A DNA stretch of 64,000 nt from Vagococcus fluvialis (GCF_003337315.1 NZ_QPJV01000002.1:248001-312000), one strand, 5' to 3'. Positions 45,074 through 54,597 are shown, counted from the stretch's first letter. Numbers and translations: made by a program. Notes: a model not told the origin generated them from the sequence alone.

Positions 45074-46372
45074 CTAAAGACCAGTTTCAACGCGGATATC
45101 GTAGTAATCCATTACTAATTCACAGAACATCATATTAGCCCATGAGAACCACTCACGTGTAAAGTTATTTGGATTATTAACGTCAACACCTTCATGCATA
45201 AGTCCAGTGCCACCAGTTGTAGCAGCTAACATATCTAAAATACGTTTTTTCTCAAGCTTGTCAGGAGTTGTTAAACCTTCAATTGACACAGCGATTGGCC
45301 AAATGTAGTTAGGTGGTGTATGTGAGCTACCAATACCTTTAGCGAATTCACCTTCATAGTAATAAGGGTTTTCTTCACTTAATAATGTTTTTCTTGTTTC
45401 TAAGTAAGTAGGGTCATCTTGTGAACAGAAACCTAAGTAAGGTGCTGCCATTAAACTTGGTACATTTGAGTCATCTTGAATACTATGGTTACCAAAACCG
45501 TCTACCTCATAAGCGAAAATATCATTTCCTGCTTTGTTTTGAACAACACCGTATTCTGTGATGCCTTTTTTAATTTCTTCTTTTAATTTTTTAGCACGAG
45601 CAACAACATCTGCTTCATCAAAAATAGAAGAATAAATTTTTTCAACATATTCTAAAGCAACAACAGCAAACATGTTTGAAGGTACTAAGTAACCATATTT
45701 ACAAGCATCATCACTAGGACGGAAACCTGTCCATGTCATACCAGTTTCTTTAACAGGACTTCCTTTACCATCATTTGGTAATGTATCTTCTAAACGAGTT
45801 GTATCACGCTCAAAAGTATATGGTGAGTTGTCATGATTTTGTTCTGTTTCCCAAAGATCTAAAATTTTTGTCACACCAGTTTTAAAATCTTCGTTGAATT
45901 GATCTGTTTGACCAGTTGCATTATATAGTAAGTATGATAATTGAATTGGGTAAGCTAATGAATCAATTTCATATTTTCTTTCCCAAATCCAAGGTGTCAT
46001 AGTTGTATGATCGTCTTTATGTGGACTTGCATTATTGTCTGTTTCGTTGAAAGCGTTAGCATAAGGGTCCATATTAATATAGAAGAATTGACGTTTAACT
46101 AAACCTGAAATCATGCTAGCTAAATCTTTGTCTTCTTTTGCAATTGGTAAATAAGGACGAACTTGGGCTGTTGAATCTCGTAACCACATAGCTGGAATAT
46201 CACCAGTTAAAATAAAAGTAGTGTCATCATCTAAGCGCTTAACTGTTGTTAGTAATGTGTTAGCGAAACAGTTTGAGAAGATATCTCCCCAAGCAGGATT
46301 GTCTTGCTGAGTTCTTTCTTTAATGTTGTCCATAAAAGCTTGTACTGAAGTGGGAACAGTTGTGTATGTCAT
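45074..46372 (-). CDS. Exo-alpha-1,6-mannosidase, GH125
   Basis: 432 residues of the GH125 (formerly DUF1237) family: MWLRDSTAQVRPYLP, ERKYEIDSLAYPIQLSYLL, TGFRPSDDACKYGYLVPSN, IQDDSNVPSLMAAPYLG and the C-terminal NFTREWFSWANMMFCEL. Inverting exo-enzyme on alpha-1,6-mannose; cytoplasmic here. Good GGAGG site before ATG 46372. First gene of the minus-strand operon, divergent from the GntR regulator. Confidence 0.94.
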   Translation of the reverse strand: MTYTTVPTSVQAFMDNIKERTQQDNPAWGDIFSNCFANTLLTTVKRLDDDTTFILTGDIPAMWLRDSTAQVRPYLPIAKEDKDLASMISGLVKRQFFYINMDPYANAFNETDNNASPHKDDHTTMTPWIWERKYEIDSLAYPIQLSYLLYNATGQTDQFNEDFKTGVTKILDLWETEQNHDNSPYTFERDTTRLEDTLPNDGKGSPVKETGMTWTGFRPSDDACKYGYLVPSNMFAVVALEYVEKIYSSIFDEADVVARAKKLKEEIKKGITEYGVVQNKAGNDIFAYEVDGFGNHSIQDDSNVPSLMAAPYLGFCSQDDPTYLETRKTLLSEENPYYYEGEFAKGIGSSHTPPNYIWPIAVSIEGLTTPDKLEKKRILDMLAATTGGTGLMHEGVDVNNPNNFTREWFSWANMMFCELVMDYYDIRVETGL

Positions 46373-46417
46373 TTCCTAGTAACCTCCAAAAAAATATATT
46401 TTTCGTTTACAAAATTG

Positions 46418-46461
46418 ATTATATGGTATATCATTTGTATTGTCTAGTAAAAGAGTATATC
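46418..46461. promoter_or_regulatory. Divergent promoter region with paired GTATATC operators
   Basis: Minus-strand promoter for GH125: TAGACA (46446-46441), 17 bases, TATAAT (46423-46418). GTATATC occurs at 46426-46432, inside this spacer, and again at 46455-46461, before the regulator gene. These look like operators for the GntR-type protein and would control both directions. Confidence 0.6.
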
Positions 46462-46495
46462 TTTTATATAAAAAATAAAAGAAAGAGGCGAAAAT

Positions 46496-47575
46496 ATGGT
46501 TAGCAAACCTTTATATAAACAAATATTAGATGATCTAGTAGAAGATATTATTAATGGTACCTATAAAGAGAATGATCAGTTACCAACAGAATTAGAATTA
46601 GCAGAAAAATATAATGTTAGTCGTATTACTTCCAAACGTGCCTTAACAGAGCTAGAAGCTATTGGATTAATATCTAGAATAAGAGGAAAAGGTAGTTTTG
46701 TTAAAAAAAGAGAAGCAAATAAAGTTGCTAAAGAACCGTCTAAAAACATCCTGTTAATCTTTCCTTTTTTATCAGAAGAAAATACCGGTTTAGGAGAATA
46801 TACTCAAGGAATTTTAGAAGAGTTACAATCAAAAGATTATCAGTTGTTAGTTCAAACTGAGAATTTTTTAATCGACACTCCAATTAATGAAATCGTATCC
46901 AATTATGTAGGTGTGATTTATTATCCGCAAAAAAACCTCGTTAACTTAGAAGTTTTATACCAACTTTATCTAAATGATATACCAATAATTTTATTAGATA
47001 AGTTTTTCCACGGTGTTCCCTTTAGTTCTGTAACAGCGAACAACTTAATTGGTGGGAAATTAGCGACTAATCATTTAATAGAAGAAGGTCATGAAAAAAT
47101 TGCCTTTGCTAGTTTAACAGGAGAAATTGATATTTCATCTGTTAGGGATCGTTATCTAGGCTACTTAAATGCGCTTCATGAAGCAGATATTTTAGATAGT
47201 TTCCATTTAACTCAGCAATTGGATCAAACAAAAGAAGCTTATCTTGACTACATCGTGACTCAAATTAATGAGCATCAGATTACAGCTATCGTACTTGAAA
47301 ATGATGTTTTAGCAGTTCAGTTAATTAATCACTTACATCAAGTGAAAATAGATATTCCTGAAAAAGTTGCTATTGTTGGTTTTGATAATATTCAAGCATC
47401 CTCACTGATTCAACCAGGACTAACAACTATAGAGCAAAACTTTGTTGAAATTGGAAGGGTAGCTTGTCAAATGGTACTTGATCAATTAGAAACAGGTAGT
47501 AAAACAGAAATACACCAAAAAACAGAAGTTAAATTAATTATTAGAGATAGTAGTTCTTTAAAGGAGAGAAAATAA
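46496..47575 (+). CDS. GntR-type regulator with LacI/periplasmic-binding effector domain
   Basis: 359 residues. GntR winged helix at 1-70 (PLYKQILDDLVEDIINGTYKE, LPTELELAEKYNVSRITSKRAL, GLISRIRGKGSFV), then a sugar-binding LacI-type domain (KNILLIFPFLSEENTGLGEY, VTANNLIGGKLATNHLIEEGH, VAIVGFDNIQASSLIQPGLTTIEQN). This AraR-like architecture senses sugars. It is first in the operon with GH92 and the ROK kinase and is divergent from GH125-GH38, so it probably represses the whole island. Confidence 0.88.
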   Translation: MVSKPLYKQILDDLVEDIINGTYKENDQLPTELELAEKYNVSRITSKRALTELEAIGLISRIRGKGSFVKKREANKVAKEPSKNILLIFPFLSEENTGLGEYTQGILEELQSKDYQLLVQTENFLIDTPINEIVSNYVGVIYYPQKNLVNLEVLYQLYLNDIPIILLDKFFHGVPFSSVTANNLIGGKLATNHLIEEGHEKIAFASLTGEIDISSVRDRYLGYLNALHEADILDSFHLTQQLDQTKEAYLDYIVTQINEHQITAIVLENDVLAVQLINHLHQVKIDIPEKVAIVGFDNIQASSLIQPGLTTIEQNFVEIGRVACQMVLDQLETGSKTEIHQKTEVKLIIRDSSSLKERK

Positions 47576-49770
47576 TGTCATTAGTAAATTTATTAGATAT
47601 TGATACAAGACAAGGTACTAACAATCAACATTCTTATTCAAATGGAAACACCTTACCTTACACAGGCGTTCCATTTGGGATGAACTTTTTTGCGATGCAA
47701 ACTGCAGGAGACAGAGGTAGCTGGTGGTTTAATCCTCATGACCGTGTTTTTCAAGGGATTCGTCTAACTCATCAACCTAGTCCTTGGATGGGAGATTTCC
47801 AGTGGATGCTATTTAATCCATTCTCAGGAAAATTATTTGGTCATAGCCAGTTCCATGTACAAGGAACTTATCGTCCAGAAGAAGCAGTTTTTGCTCCACA
47901 TTACATGAAATTAAAACAAGAACGTTACCAAATTAATACTGAATTTACTGCTAGTACCTATGGTGGGAAAATCAAATCAACTTATAGAGCAACTGAAACA
48001 AATGGTTTAAATATCCGTTCAAAAGGACCTTTTGAGATTAAAGTTGATTTAGAAAATAATCAAATTAGCGGGTTTGTTTCTAACTTTTCTGACTCAGAGG
48101 ATAAAGAGTTTAAAATGTATTTCTCAACTATATTTGATGCTAAAATCAATGCTGAAACATCAGAAATAATCATTGGTGAGGATCAAAAACATGAATTAGC
48201 TAACTTTAAAGGAGAGGACTTAAATCTATTTGTTAGATTTGATAGTCAAAAAGAAGTTGTGACAACACTTGCAACAAGCTTTATTTCTGTAGAACAAGCT
48301 GAGCTTAATTTAAGTCGTATTAAAGAACAAAGTTTTGTAGAAATGAAAGATAATGCTGAGGCAAAATGGTTAAATTATTTAAATAGAATAGATGTCACAT
48401 CAACTAATAAAGAACAAGTTGATACATTTTATACAATGCTTTATAGAGCGTTTTTATTCCCACAAAAATTCTATGAATTAAATGAAGCTAATGAGCCGAT
48501 TCACTACAATACAGTAGCTAAAGAGGTTCGTCCAGGATACTTATACACAAATAATGGTTTTTGGGACACTTACAAAACGGTTTACCCACTTTATTCATTA
48601 ATTGCCACAAAAGAATACGAAGAAATGTTAGAAAGTTATTTAACTTCCTTTAATGAAACTGGCTTCTTGCCTAAGTGGTTATCACCAGATGAGCGTGGAT
48701 TAATGCCTGGTACTTTAATAGATGCAGTGATTGCAGATGCAGCAGTTAAAGGTATTGGAACTAAAATGATGCCAGAATTTTTAGAAGCAATGAAAGTGGC
48801 AGCGACTAAACAAAGTGAGAAAAATAATTATGGTCGCCGTGGAACATATGATTACTTAAAATATGGTTATGTGCCTCTTGATTACCATGAAAGTGTCAAT
48901 CATACACTTGACTATGCCTATAGTGATTTCTGTATCTCTCAAGTAGCTAAAACATTAGGTGATACTGAGACAGCAGAGTTTTATCAAAAACAATCAGGTA
49001 ACTTCACTAATATTTTTGACACTGAAACAAAATTTATGCGTGCTAAGGATAAAGAAGGTAACTTTAGAACATCATTTGAAGATACTCGTTGGGGACTTGA
49101 TTACTGCGAAGGTTCAGCATGGCAAAATAGTTACGCAGTTTACCATAACTTTGGTAAGTTAATAGAATTACACGGTGGAAAAGAAGCGTTTGCTAATAAA
49201 TTAACTAACCTAGCTAACACATCACCAACTTTTGGTGTAGATGGTTATGGATTTGAAATTCATGAGATGAGTGAAATGGCTTCAATTGATTTTGGTCAAA
49301 TCGCGATTTCAAATCAACCAAGTTTCCATATTCCTTATTTATTCAATTACGTTGGAGAATCAAGTACATCACAAGTCATTTTAAAACAATTAATGACAGA
49401 ACAATTTAATACGTCATGGAACGGATTCCCAGGAGATGAAGATAACGGAAGTATGGCTTCATGGTTTGTTTTCTCAAGTTTAGGTTTCTATCCAGTCACA
49501 CCAGGAGCTGGTGAATATGTGTTAGGTATTCCATTGTTTGATTCAGCTGTTATTCATTTAGAAAATGGAAAAGATATAACAATTAATACGAAATCTAATA
49601 AACCACATTTAAACTTTGTTAAATCAGTGTCATTAAATAATGAAGACTATTCAAAAGTTTACTTTAATCATGCAGATTTAGTTAAGGGTGCTGAAATTGA
49701 TTTTGAATTAGCCATTGCACCAAGTAAAAAAGAAGTTACTAAAGAAGATTTACCATTTTCAATTGATTAA
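47575..49770 (+). CDS. Alpha-mannosidase, GH92
   Basis: 731 residues. Family signatures are clear: TLPYTGVPFGMNFF, LTHQPSPWMGDFQW, NNGFWDTYKTVYPLYSL, EGSAWQNSYAVYHN and GFPGDEDNGSMASWFVFSSL. Calcium-dependent inverting exo-mannosidases; the linkage (1,2 or 1,3 and others) cannot be told. No signal peptide, unlike Bacteroides GH92s, so it works on imported sugars. ATG overlaps the regulator's stop codon by one base. Confidence 0.94.
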   Translation: MSLVNLLDIDTRQGTNNQHSYSNGNTLPYTGVPFGMNFFAMQTAGDRGSWWFNPHDRVFQGIRLTHQPSPWMGDFQWMLFNPFSGKLFGHSQFHVQGTYRPEEAVFAPHYMKLKQERYQINTEFTASTYGGKIKSTYRATETNGLNIRSKGPFEIKVDLENNQISGFVSNFSDSEDKEFKMYFSTIFDAKINAETSEIIIGEDQKHELANFKGEDLNLFVRFDSQKEVVTTLATSFISVEQAELNLSRIKEQSFVEMKDNAEAKWLNYLNRIDVTSTNKEQVDTFYTMLYRAFLFPQKFYELNEANEPIHYNTVAKEVRPGYLYTNNGFWDTYKTVYPLYSLIATKEYEEMLESYLTSFNETGFLPKWLSPDERGLMPGTLIDAVIADAAVKGIGTKMMPEFLEAMKVAATKQSEKNNYGRRGTYDYLKYGYVPLDYHESVNHTLDYAYSDFCISQVAKTLGDTETAEFYQKQSGNFTNIFDTETKFMRAKDKEGNFRTSFEDTRWGLDYCEGSAWQNSYAVYHNFGKLIELHGGKEAFANKLTNLANTSPTFGVDGYGFEIHEMSEMASIDFGQIAISNQPSFHIPYLFNYVGESSTSQVILKQLMTEQFNTSWNGFPGDEDNGSMASWFVFSSLGFYPVTPGAGEYVLGIPLFDSAVIHLENGKDITINTKSNKPHLNFVKSVSLNNEDYSKVYFNHADLVKGAEIDFELAIAPSKKEVTKEDLPFSID

Positions 49771-49818
49771 TCAAACTATAGATTAAAAATCTTAGAAGTA
49801 TAAGAGAGGGCGAAAAAC

Positions 49819-50682
49819 ATGGCAATTTACGGATCAATAGAAGCAGGTGGAACAAAATTTGTTTGTGCTGTATCTGATGAAGCATTAAATATTTTAGAAA
49901 GAGTTAGTTTTCCAACGACAACTCCGAAAGAAACAATGCCTTTAGTGATTGATTTTTTTAAACAATATGAAGCTACTTTAAAAGCAATTGGAATTGGCTC
50001 ATTTGGACCAATTGATATTAATAAAAAATCAGAAACTTATGGTTTCATTACATCAACACCTAAATTGGCATGGCAAAATTATGATGTTTTAGGAGAGATG
50101 AAAAAACATTTTGATTTGCCAATGGCATTTACAACAGATGTAAATGCAGCTGCTTACGGTGAGTACAAATTAGGTAATGGAAAAGGTAAAGATAGTGTTG
50201 TCTACTATACTATTGGAACTGGTGTTGGTGGTGGAGCCATTCAACAAGGGAATTTTATTGAAGGATTTAGTCATCCAGAGATGGGGCATACTTTAGTTCA
50301 ACCTCATCCAGATGATAATTTTGAAGGAGTTTGTCCATTCCATGGTAATTGTCTAGAAGGAATGGCGGCAGGACCTTCTATTGAAAAACGTTTTGGTGTT
50401 GAAGGACAAGACCTGCCAGAAGATCATCCATTTTGGGCTATTGAAGCAACATACATTGCCCAATGTGCATACAATACAACATTAATGATGTCACCAGAAG
50501 TCATTATCTTTGGTGGTGGTGTGATGCATCAACAACACATGGTAGATAAAGTTCACGCAGCTTTTGAAAAATTAATTAATGGTTATGTTAGCTATCCCAA
50601 TGTAGCAGATTACATTGTAACTCCTGCTTTAGGTGATAATGCTGGCACATTAGGCTGTTTATCTTTAGCAAAAGATTTGTAA
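49819..50682 (+). CDS. ROK family fructokinase-type sugar kinase
   Basis: 287 residues. IEAGGTKFVCAV phosphate motif, GIGSFGPIDIN, TTDVNAAAYGEYKLG with catalytic Asp, YTIGTGVGGGAI and the zinc site HPDDNFEGVCPFHGNCLEG. ScrK-type enzymes phosphorylate fructose and often mannose; in this island mannose from the mannosidases is the likely substrate. GAGAGGG upstream of ATG; third gene after gntR-GH92. Confidence 0.9.
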   Translation: MAIYGSIEAGGTKFVCAVSDEALNILERVSFPTTTPKETMPLVIDFFKQYEATLKAIGIGSFGPIDINKKSETYGFITSTPKLAWQNYDVLGEMKKHFDLPMAFTTDVNAAAYGEYKLGNGKGKDSVVYYTIGTGVGGGAIQQGNFIEGFSHPEMGHTLVQPHPDDNFEGVCPFHGNCLEGMAAGPSIEKRFGVEGQDLPEDHPFWAIEATYIAQCAYNTTLMMSPEVIIFGGGVMHQQHMVDKVHAAFEKLINGYVSYPNVADYIVTPALGDNAGTLGCLSLAKDL

Positions 50683-50690
50683 AAATTAAG

Positions 50691-50733
50691 AGGTTGTGAC
50701 AGAAGCTACTTCTGTGACACCGTTTGATTTGTG
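50691..50733. repeat. Short copy of the dispersed fold-back repeat
   Basis: AGGTTGTGACAG followed directly by AAGCTACTTCTGTGACACCGTTT (too long a match to be chance) corresponds to the two ends of the 36251-36372 element in inverted orientation, with about 80 internal bases missing. ACAGAAG/CTTCTGT forms a small hairpin. Confidence 0.65.
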
Positions 50734-50738
50734 AAAGT

Positions 50739-50770
50739 AAGGTTATGACTCATTTTGTCATAGCCTTTTT
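50739..50770 (+). terminator. Terminator after the ROK kinase
   Basis: AAGGTTATGAC / GTCATAGCCTT with loop TCATTTT, then TTTTT. Confidence 0.88.
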
Positions 50771-50839
50771 CTTATATAAAAATAAGTCATGTGAATTGTT
50801 TACTTTTAGGTATAATAGAGTTGTAAAGGAAGTGGTAGT

Positions 50840-52159
50840 GTGAAGAAGAAGGGGATTTGGTTAACCTTAGTTGTACTAGTTATCTTAGTAATAGGGGCAA
50901 CAATGACACCTAAAAAAGCTAAAAAAGAAGTTTCAGAGCCTGTTTTTTGGGTATTATCTGATACCCATTTAATCACAACTGATTTATATGAATCTGGTGA
51001 GGAATTTGAGAGGATTAAATTAACTTCAGCAGGTAAAGAATTAGAATATCAAGAAGATAGTTTAAGGGCTTTAGTAGATTTAGCTCTTGAAGAAAAACCT
51101 ACTGGTATTATCATTACTGGAGATTTGACTTTAAATGGTGAAAGAAAAAGTGCTGAAAAATTAGCAGAAATACTAAGTCCATTAAAAAAAGCAGAGATTA
51201 ACTATTATGTGATTCCAGGTAATCATGATATTCATGATGGTTGGGCAAGAGAATTTAAGAAAGACTCTGCTGTAAAAACAACTCAAATAAGTCCTAAAAA
51301 CTTTGAGGATATTTTCAGTTGGAGTTATGAAAATAGTAGTCAGAAAGATGAGCATTCTTTAAGTTATTCAGTAGCAGTAAATGACCAACTTCAATTTTTA
51401 ATGTTAGATACAAATATTTATGGTAAACAACCTGGTACAACTGTTCCCCAGACAAAAGGTGAATTAAAAAAAGAAACTTTTTCATGGGTAGAAGAGCAGT
51501 TATTAACAGGTAAGGAAAAAGGTGTGGAAACAATTGTTTTTATGCATCACAATTTACTACAACACAATGACTTAATTAGTACTGGATTTGTGATTGAAGA
51601 AAATGAAACGTTAAAGATGCTACTAAGTAAATATAAAGTACCTTTAGTTTTTTCAGGGCACACCCATGCTCAAAGTATTAAAACAGATAAAAAAGATAAC
51701 ATCACAGAAATTGTAACAGCTTCCTATAGTATTAGTGAACAAATTTATGGTGAAGTTAAGTTTAATCAAGATACTATTTCTTATGAGAAAAAACGAGTAG
51801 ATGTGGATAAGTGGGCCAAAGAAACAGGGGAAACTGATAAAAACTTACTTAATTATCAACAGTTTACAAAAGACTTGTTTATTGAAGATGGTAAAAGAAT
51901 GGCTTATGTACAGTTAATTGAAAGTGGTTTTTATGATGAGAAAAAATTAGATGCTATGGCAGACTTTGTAGGAGAAGCTAACTGGCGCTATTTTACAGGT
52001 AATCAACTACAAAATAAAGATGATATTGAAGCTTTAAAAAATTCAAATGGTTATCGGTTGATTAAGAAAGAGTCACCTTTTTTATTAGAATATATGGATT
52101 CAATTGTTGAAATAGATAATCATGATAACAATCAAATTGAATTAACGTGTATTAAATAA
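50840..52159 (+). CDS. Membrane-anchored calcineurin-like metallophosphoesterase
   Basis: 439 residues from GTG 50840 with AAGGAAG upstream. One N-terminal membrane segment (about 5-24) and no lipobox, so the domain is anchored outside. Metal-site motifs in order: WVLSDTHL, IITGDLTLNGE, VIPGNHDIHDG, VFMHHNL and FSGHTHAQS. Its substrate may be a nucleotide, a phosphate ester or a wall component; unknown. Its own terminators on both sides make it monocistronic. Confidence 0.88.
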   Translation: MKKKGIWLTLVVLVILVIGATMTPKKAKKEVSEPVFWVLSDTHLITTDLYESGEEFERIKLTSAGKELEYQEDSLRALVDLALEEKPTGIIITGDLTLNGERKSAEKLAEILSPLKKAEINYYVIPGNHDIHDGWAREFKKDSAVKTTQISPKNFEDIFSWSYENSSQKDEHSLSYSVAVNDQLQFLMLDTNIYGKQPGTTVPQTKGELKKETFSWVEEQLLTGKEKGVETIVFMHHNLLQHNDLISTGFVIEENETLKMLLSKYKVPLVFSGHTHAQSIKTDKKDNITEIVTASYSISEQIYGEVKFNQDTISYEKKRVDVDKWAKETGETDKNLLNYQQFTKDLFIEDGKRMAYVQLIESGFYDEKKLDAMADFVGEANWRYFTGNQLQNKDDIEALKNSNGYRLIKKESPFLLEYMDSIVEIDNHDNNQIELTCIK

Positions 52160-52170
52160 ATCTATCTATC

Positions 52171-52195
52171 GAGAGCGTAATAGCTCTCTTTTTTA
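52171..52195 (+). terminator. Terminator of the phosphoesterase gene
   Basis: GAGAGC / GCTCTC with loop GTAATA, then TTTTTT. Confidence 0.75.
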
Positions 52196-52268
52196 TCTAA
52201 AAAGAAATTTATTACCGTAAAAAAACAATGATTATTGAAATGGTATTTCATTTTTTGAGAAACTACTG

Positions 52269-52291
52269 TATAATAAATGTTAGCGTTATCA
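52269..52291 (+). promoter_or_regulatory. Promoter -10 and cre-like site of the GHL10 gene
   Basis: TATAAT at 52269-52274 is followed by ATGTTAGCGTTATCA (52277-52291), which fits the cre pattern WTGNAANCGNWNNCA with one mismatch. A cre at the transcription start would give CcpA repression in the presence of glucose. Confidence 0.55.
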
Positions 52292-52310
52292 AAAAGGGAG
52301 GAAATAATTG

Positions 52311-54551
52311 ATGAAGAAAAAAACGTTACTAGCTTTATTCTGTACAGTAGGATTAATGGGCTCTTTAGGGTTTAATTTAGGGGTAGAAGCAAAGGAGCTT
52401 AACAAATTTATCAAGAATGAAGCTGGTGAGTTAGGGTATGATTTAAATCAGAAAGTACCAATGTATCCAGGCTCTAATGAAATCGTGGATATTCCAGAAA
52501 ACTACACACCTGACAAGGAACTGTTTCAAAGTTCTTGGGTAGCAACAATCCAAAACTTAAACTTTTCGCAACCAGGAAGCCAAGAGGAGTTTCAAACAAA
52601 TTATTTAAACGTATTAGGTGATTTCAAAGAGTGGAATATGAATGCTATGATTTTCCAAGTGAGACCCTTACTTGATAGTTGGTATCAATCTGAGTTTAAC
52701 CCATGGTCAGAGTTTTTAACTGGAACTCAAGGTGTTAATCCAGGATATGATCCATTACCTTGGATGATTGAGGAAACTCATAAAGCCGGAATGGAGTATC
52801 ATGCGTGGTTAAATCCTTACCGTGTAAGTAATACTAAATTTAATAATGCTGGTTTGCAAAATAAAACTGGCAAAACTGAATCAGAATTAGCTGCTTTAGC
52901 AATTCCTGATTTAGTTAAACTATATAATCAAGCTGGAATTTTAGCCGATAATAATTATGCAGTATTACATCCAGAACAAGTTTTAATGTTTGACCAAAAA
53001 TTATTTCTCAACCCAGGAATTCCTGAAGTTAGAGAGCATGTATTTAATACAGTAGATGAGTTAGTTAGAAAGTATGATATTGATGCCATTCATTTTGATG
53101 ATTACTTTTATCCCTATAGAATTACAGTAGATGGCGAAAATGTTTTCTTTGGAACAAAAGATGAGGATAAAGCAACTTTTGAAAAATACGGGGCAGGATT
53201 TACATCAATTGAAGAGTGGAGAAGACATAATATTAATTTATTAGCTGAAGGTGTGAAAGCAACTATTGATACAGCTAATAATGAATTAGGAAAATCGGTT
53301 CAATTTGGAATCAGTCCCTTTGGTATTTGGGAACATATTGAAAATGATGAACGTGGTTCACACACACCTTTAACTTCTTCTCAATCTTACTCAGGCAGTA
53401 TTTTTGCAGATACTTACAAATGGATTAAAGAAGAAACAGTGGATTATATGGCTCCACAAATTTATTGGAGTTTTGATCAAGCAGCAGCGCCTTATGGTGA
53501 TTTAACTAAATGGTGGAATGATGTGGCAGAAGGAACTCACACGCAAATCTATATTGGTCATGCTAATTATAAGCATGTAGGAAATGGTGGTTGGGATGCT
53601 TCTTGGTTAAACCCAGAAGAAGTTCCTAATCAGTTGAAATTTAATACAGCTTATCCAAACATTAAAGGTAGCGCGTTATTTAGCTACAATGACATTACAC
53701 CAAGTAATATCGATTCTTTAGCTGATAACTTAAAACAACGTCATCAAGCTAAAAACCAGTCCATTGAGTTACTAAAAAAAGATTACTTTAATCAAAAATT
53801 ACTAGTGCCAGCTAAACCATGGTTATCCCACGGAGAAGTGTTACCTCCAAAAGATGTGGCTGTTAATGGGAAAGAAGTTTCTATTACAGCAAGTGAAAAT
53901 GGCAGAGAACGTTTCTACATTGTTTATGTAGGTGAGGGTAATGAAGCAGAAGTTACTTCAAACGGGGCAAATATTGTTGAACGTATCTATAATGATGGTA
54001 GCGGTCAATTTAAATTGACTTTACCAGAATTAGTTAAAGGAAATGTATTTGTAACAGCAACTGATGCAGCAGGTGTTGAATCCAAACCATTTATTAAAGA
54101 AGTGCCTGTTGAAAAAGGAAAAGTGACTGTTAAGTATTTAGAGCAAGGTACAAATAAAGTTTTAGATGAAATGACTTTAGAAGGTGATGTTGATGCTGCC
54201 TTTAATATAGAAGTAAAACAATTTGCTACTTATGAAATAATCAAACCAGAGTTTTCTTTAGAAGGTAAGTTTACAACTGAAGAGCAACAATTTTCTATTT
54301 TTTATAAAAAAGTAGAAACGACTGAAACAAGTACTACAGAATCAAGTTCTTCTGAAAAAGGAGAAGGAAGTGGAAGTAGTAATAGTGGAAGCTCAAATTC
54401 TGATAAAGGCTCATCTTCATCAAAAGTATATGCTCCTGTTAAAAATTTACCTAAAACAGGTGAGAAACAAAGCAACATTATTTACGTTGTATTTGGACTA
54501 ATGATTCTTTCGATTGCTGGAATTATTTTTAAGAAAAAATCAACTAGATAG
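52311..54551 (+). CDS. LPxTG-anchored glycoside hydrolase-like protein, GHL10/DUF187 family
   Basis: 746 residues from ATG 52311 (GGGAGG site). Signal peptide to about residue 28 (ending VEAKEL), then a GHL10 barrel (about 45-480) with FQSSWVATIQNLNF, FQVRPLLDSWY, YHAWLNPYRVS, IDAIHFDDYFYPY and DYMAPQIYWSFD. A fibronectin-like beta domain (about 500-600) and a MucBP-like domain (about 605-670, KVTVKYLEQGTNKVLDE) follow. Then come a Ser-rich stretch, the sortase motif LPKTGE, a membrane helix and KKKSTR. It probably cleaves host or wall polysaccharide at the surface. Activity of GHL10 proteins is poorly known. Confidence 0.88.
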   Translation: MKKKTLLALFCTVGLMGSLGFNLGVEAKELNKFIKNEAGELGYDLNQKVPMYPGSNEIVDIPENYTPDKELFQSSWVATIQNLNFSQPGSQEEFQTNYLNVLGDFKEWNMNAMIFQVRPLLDSWYQSEFNPWSEFLTGTQGVNPGYDPLPWMIEETHKAGMEYHAWLNPYRVSNTKFNNAGLQNKTGKTESELAALAIPDLVKLYNQAGILADNNYAVLHPEQVLMFDQKLFLNPGIPEVREHVFNTVDELVRKYDIDAIHFDDYFYPYRITVDGENVFFGTKDEDKATFEKYGAGFTSIEEWRRHNINLLAEGVKATIDTANNELGKSVQFGISPFGIWEHIENDERGSHTPLTSSQSYSGSIFADTYKWIKEETVDYMAPQIYWSFDQAAAPYGDLTKWWNDVAEGTHTQIYIGHANYKHVGNGGWDASWLNPEEVPNQLKFNTAYPNIKGSALFSYNDITPSNIDSLADNLKQRHQAKNQSIELLKKDYFNQKLLVPAKPWLSHGEVLPPKDVAVNGKEVSITASENGRERFYIVYVGEGNEAEVTSNGANIVERIYNDGSGQFKLTLPELVKGNVFVTATDAAGVESKPFIKEVPVEKGKVTVKYLEQGTNKVLDEMTLEGDVDAAFNIEVKQFATYEIIKPEFSLEGKFTTEEQQFSIFYKKVETTETSTTESSSSEKGEGSGSSNSGSSNSDKGSSSSKVYAPVKNLPKTGEKQSNIIYVVFGLMILSIAGIIFKKKSTR

Positions 54552-54564
54552 AAGACTTTGGAAA

Positions 54565-54597
54565 AGAGGCTGACTTATTTTGTCAGCCTCTTTTTTT
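54565..54597. terminator. Bidirectional terminator
   Basis: AGAGGCTGAC / GTCAGCCTCT with a seven-base loop and T-runs outside on both strands. Confidence 0.92.

Noticed and set aside
46391-46412. cre site upstream of GH125 (TTTTTCGTTTACAA)
   Set aside because: At least two mismatches in the conserved half; not above background in AT-rich DNA.
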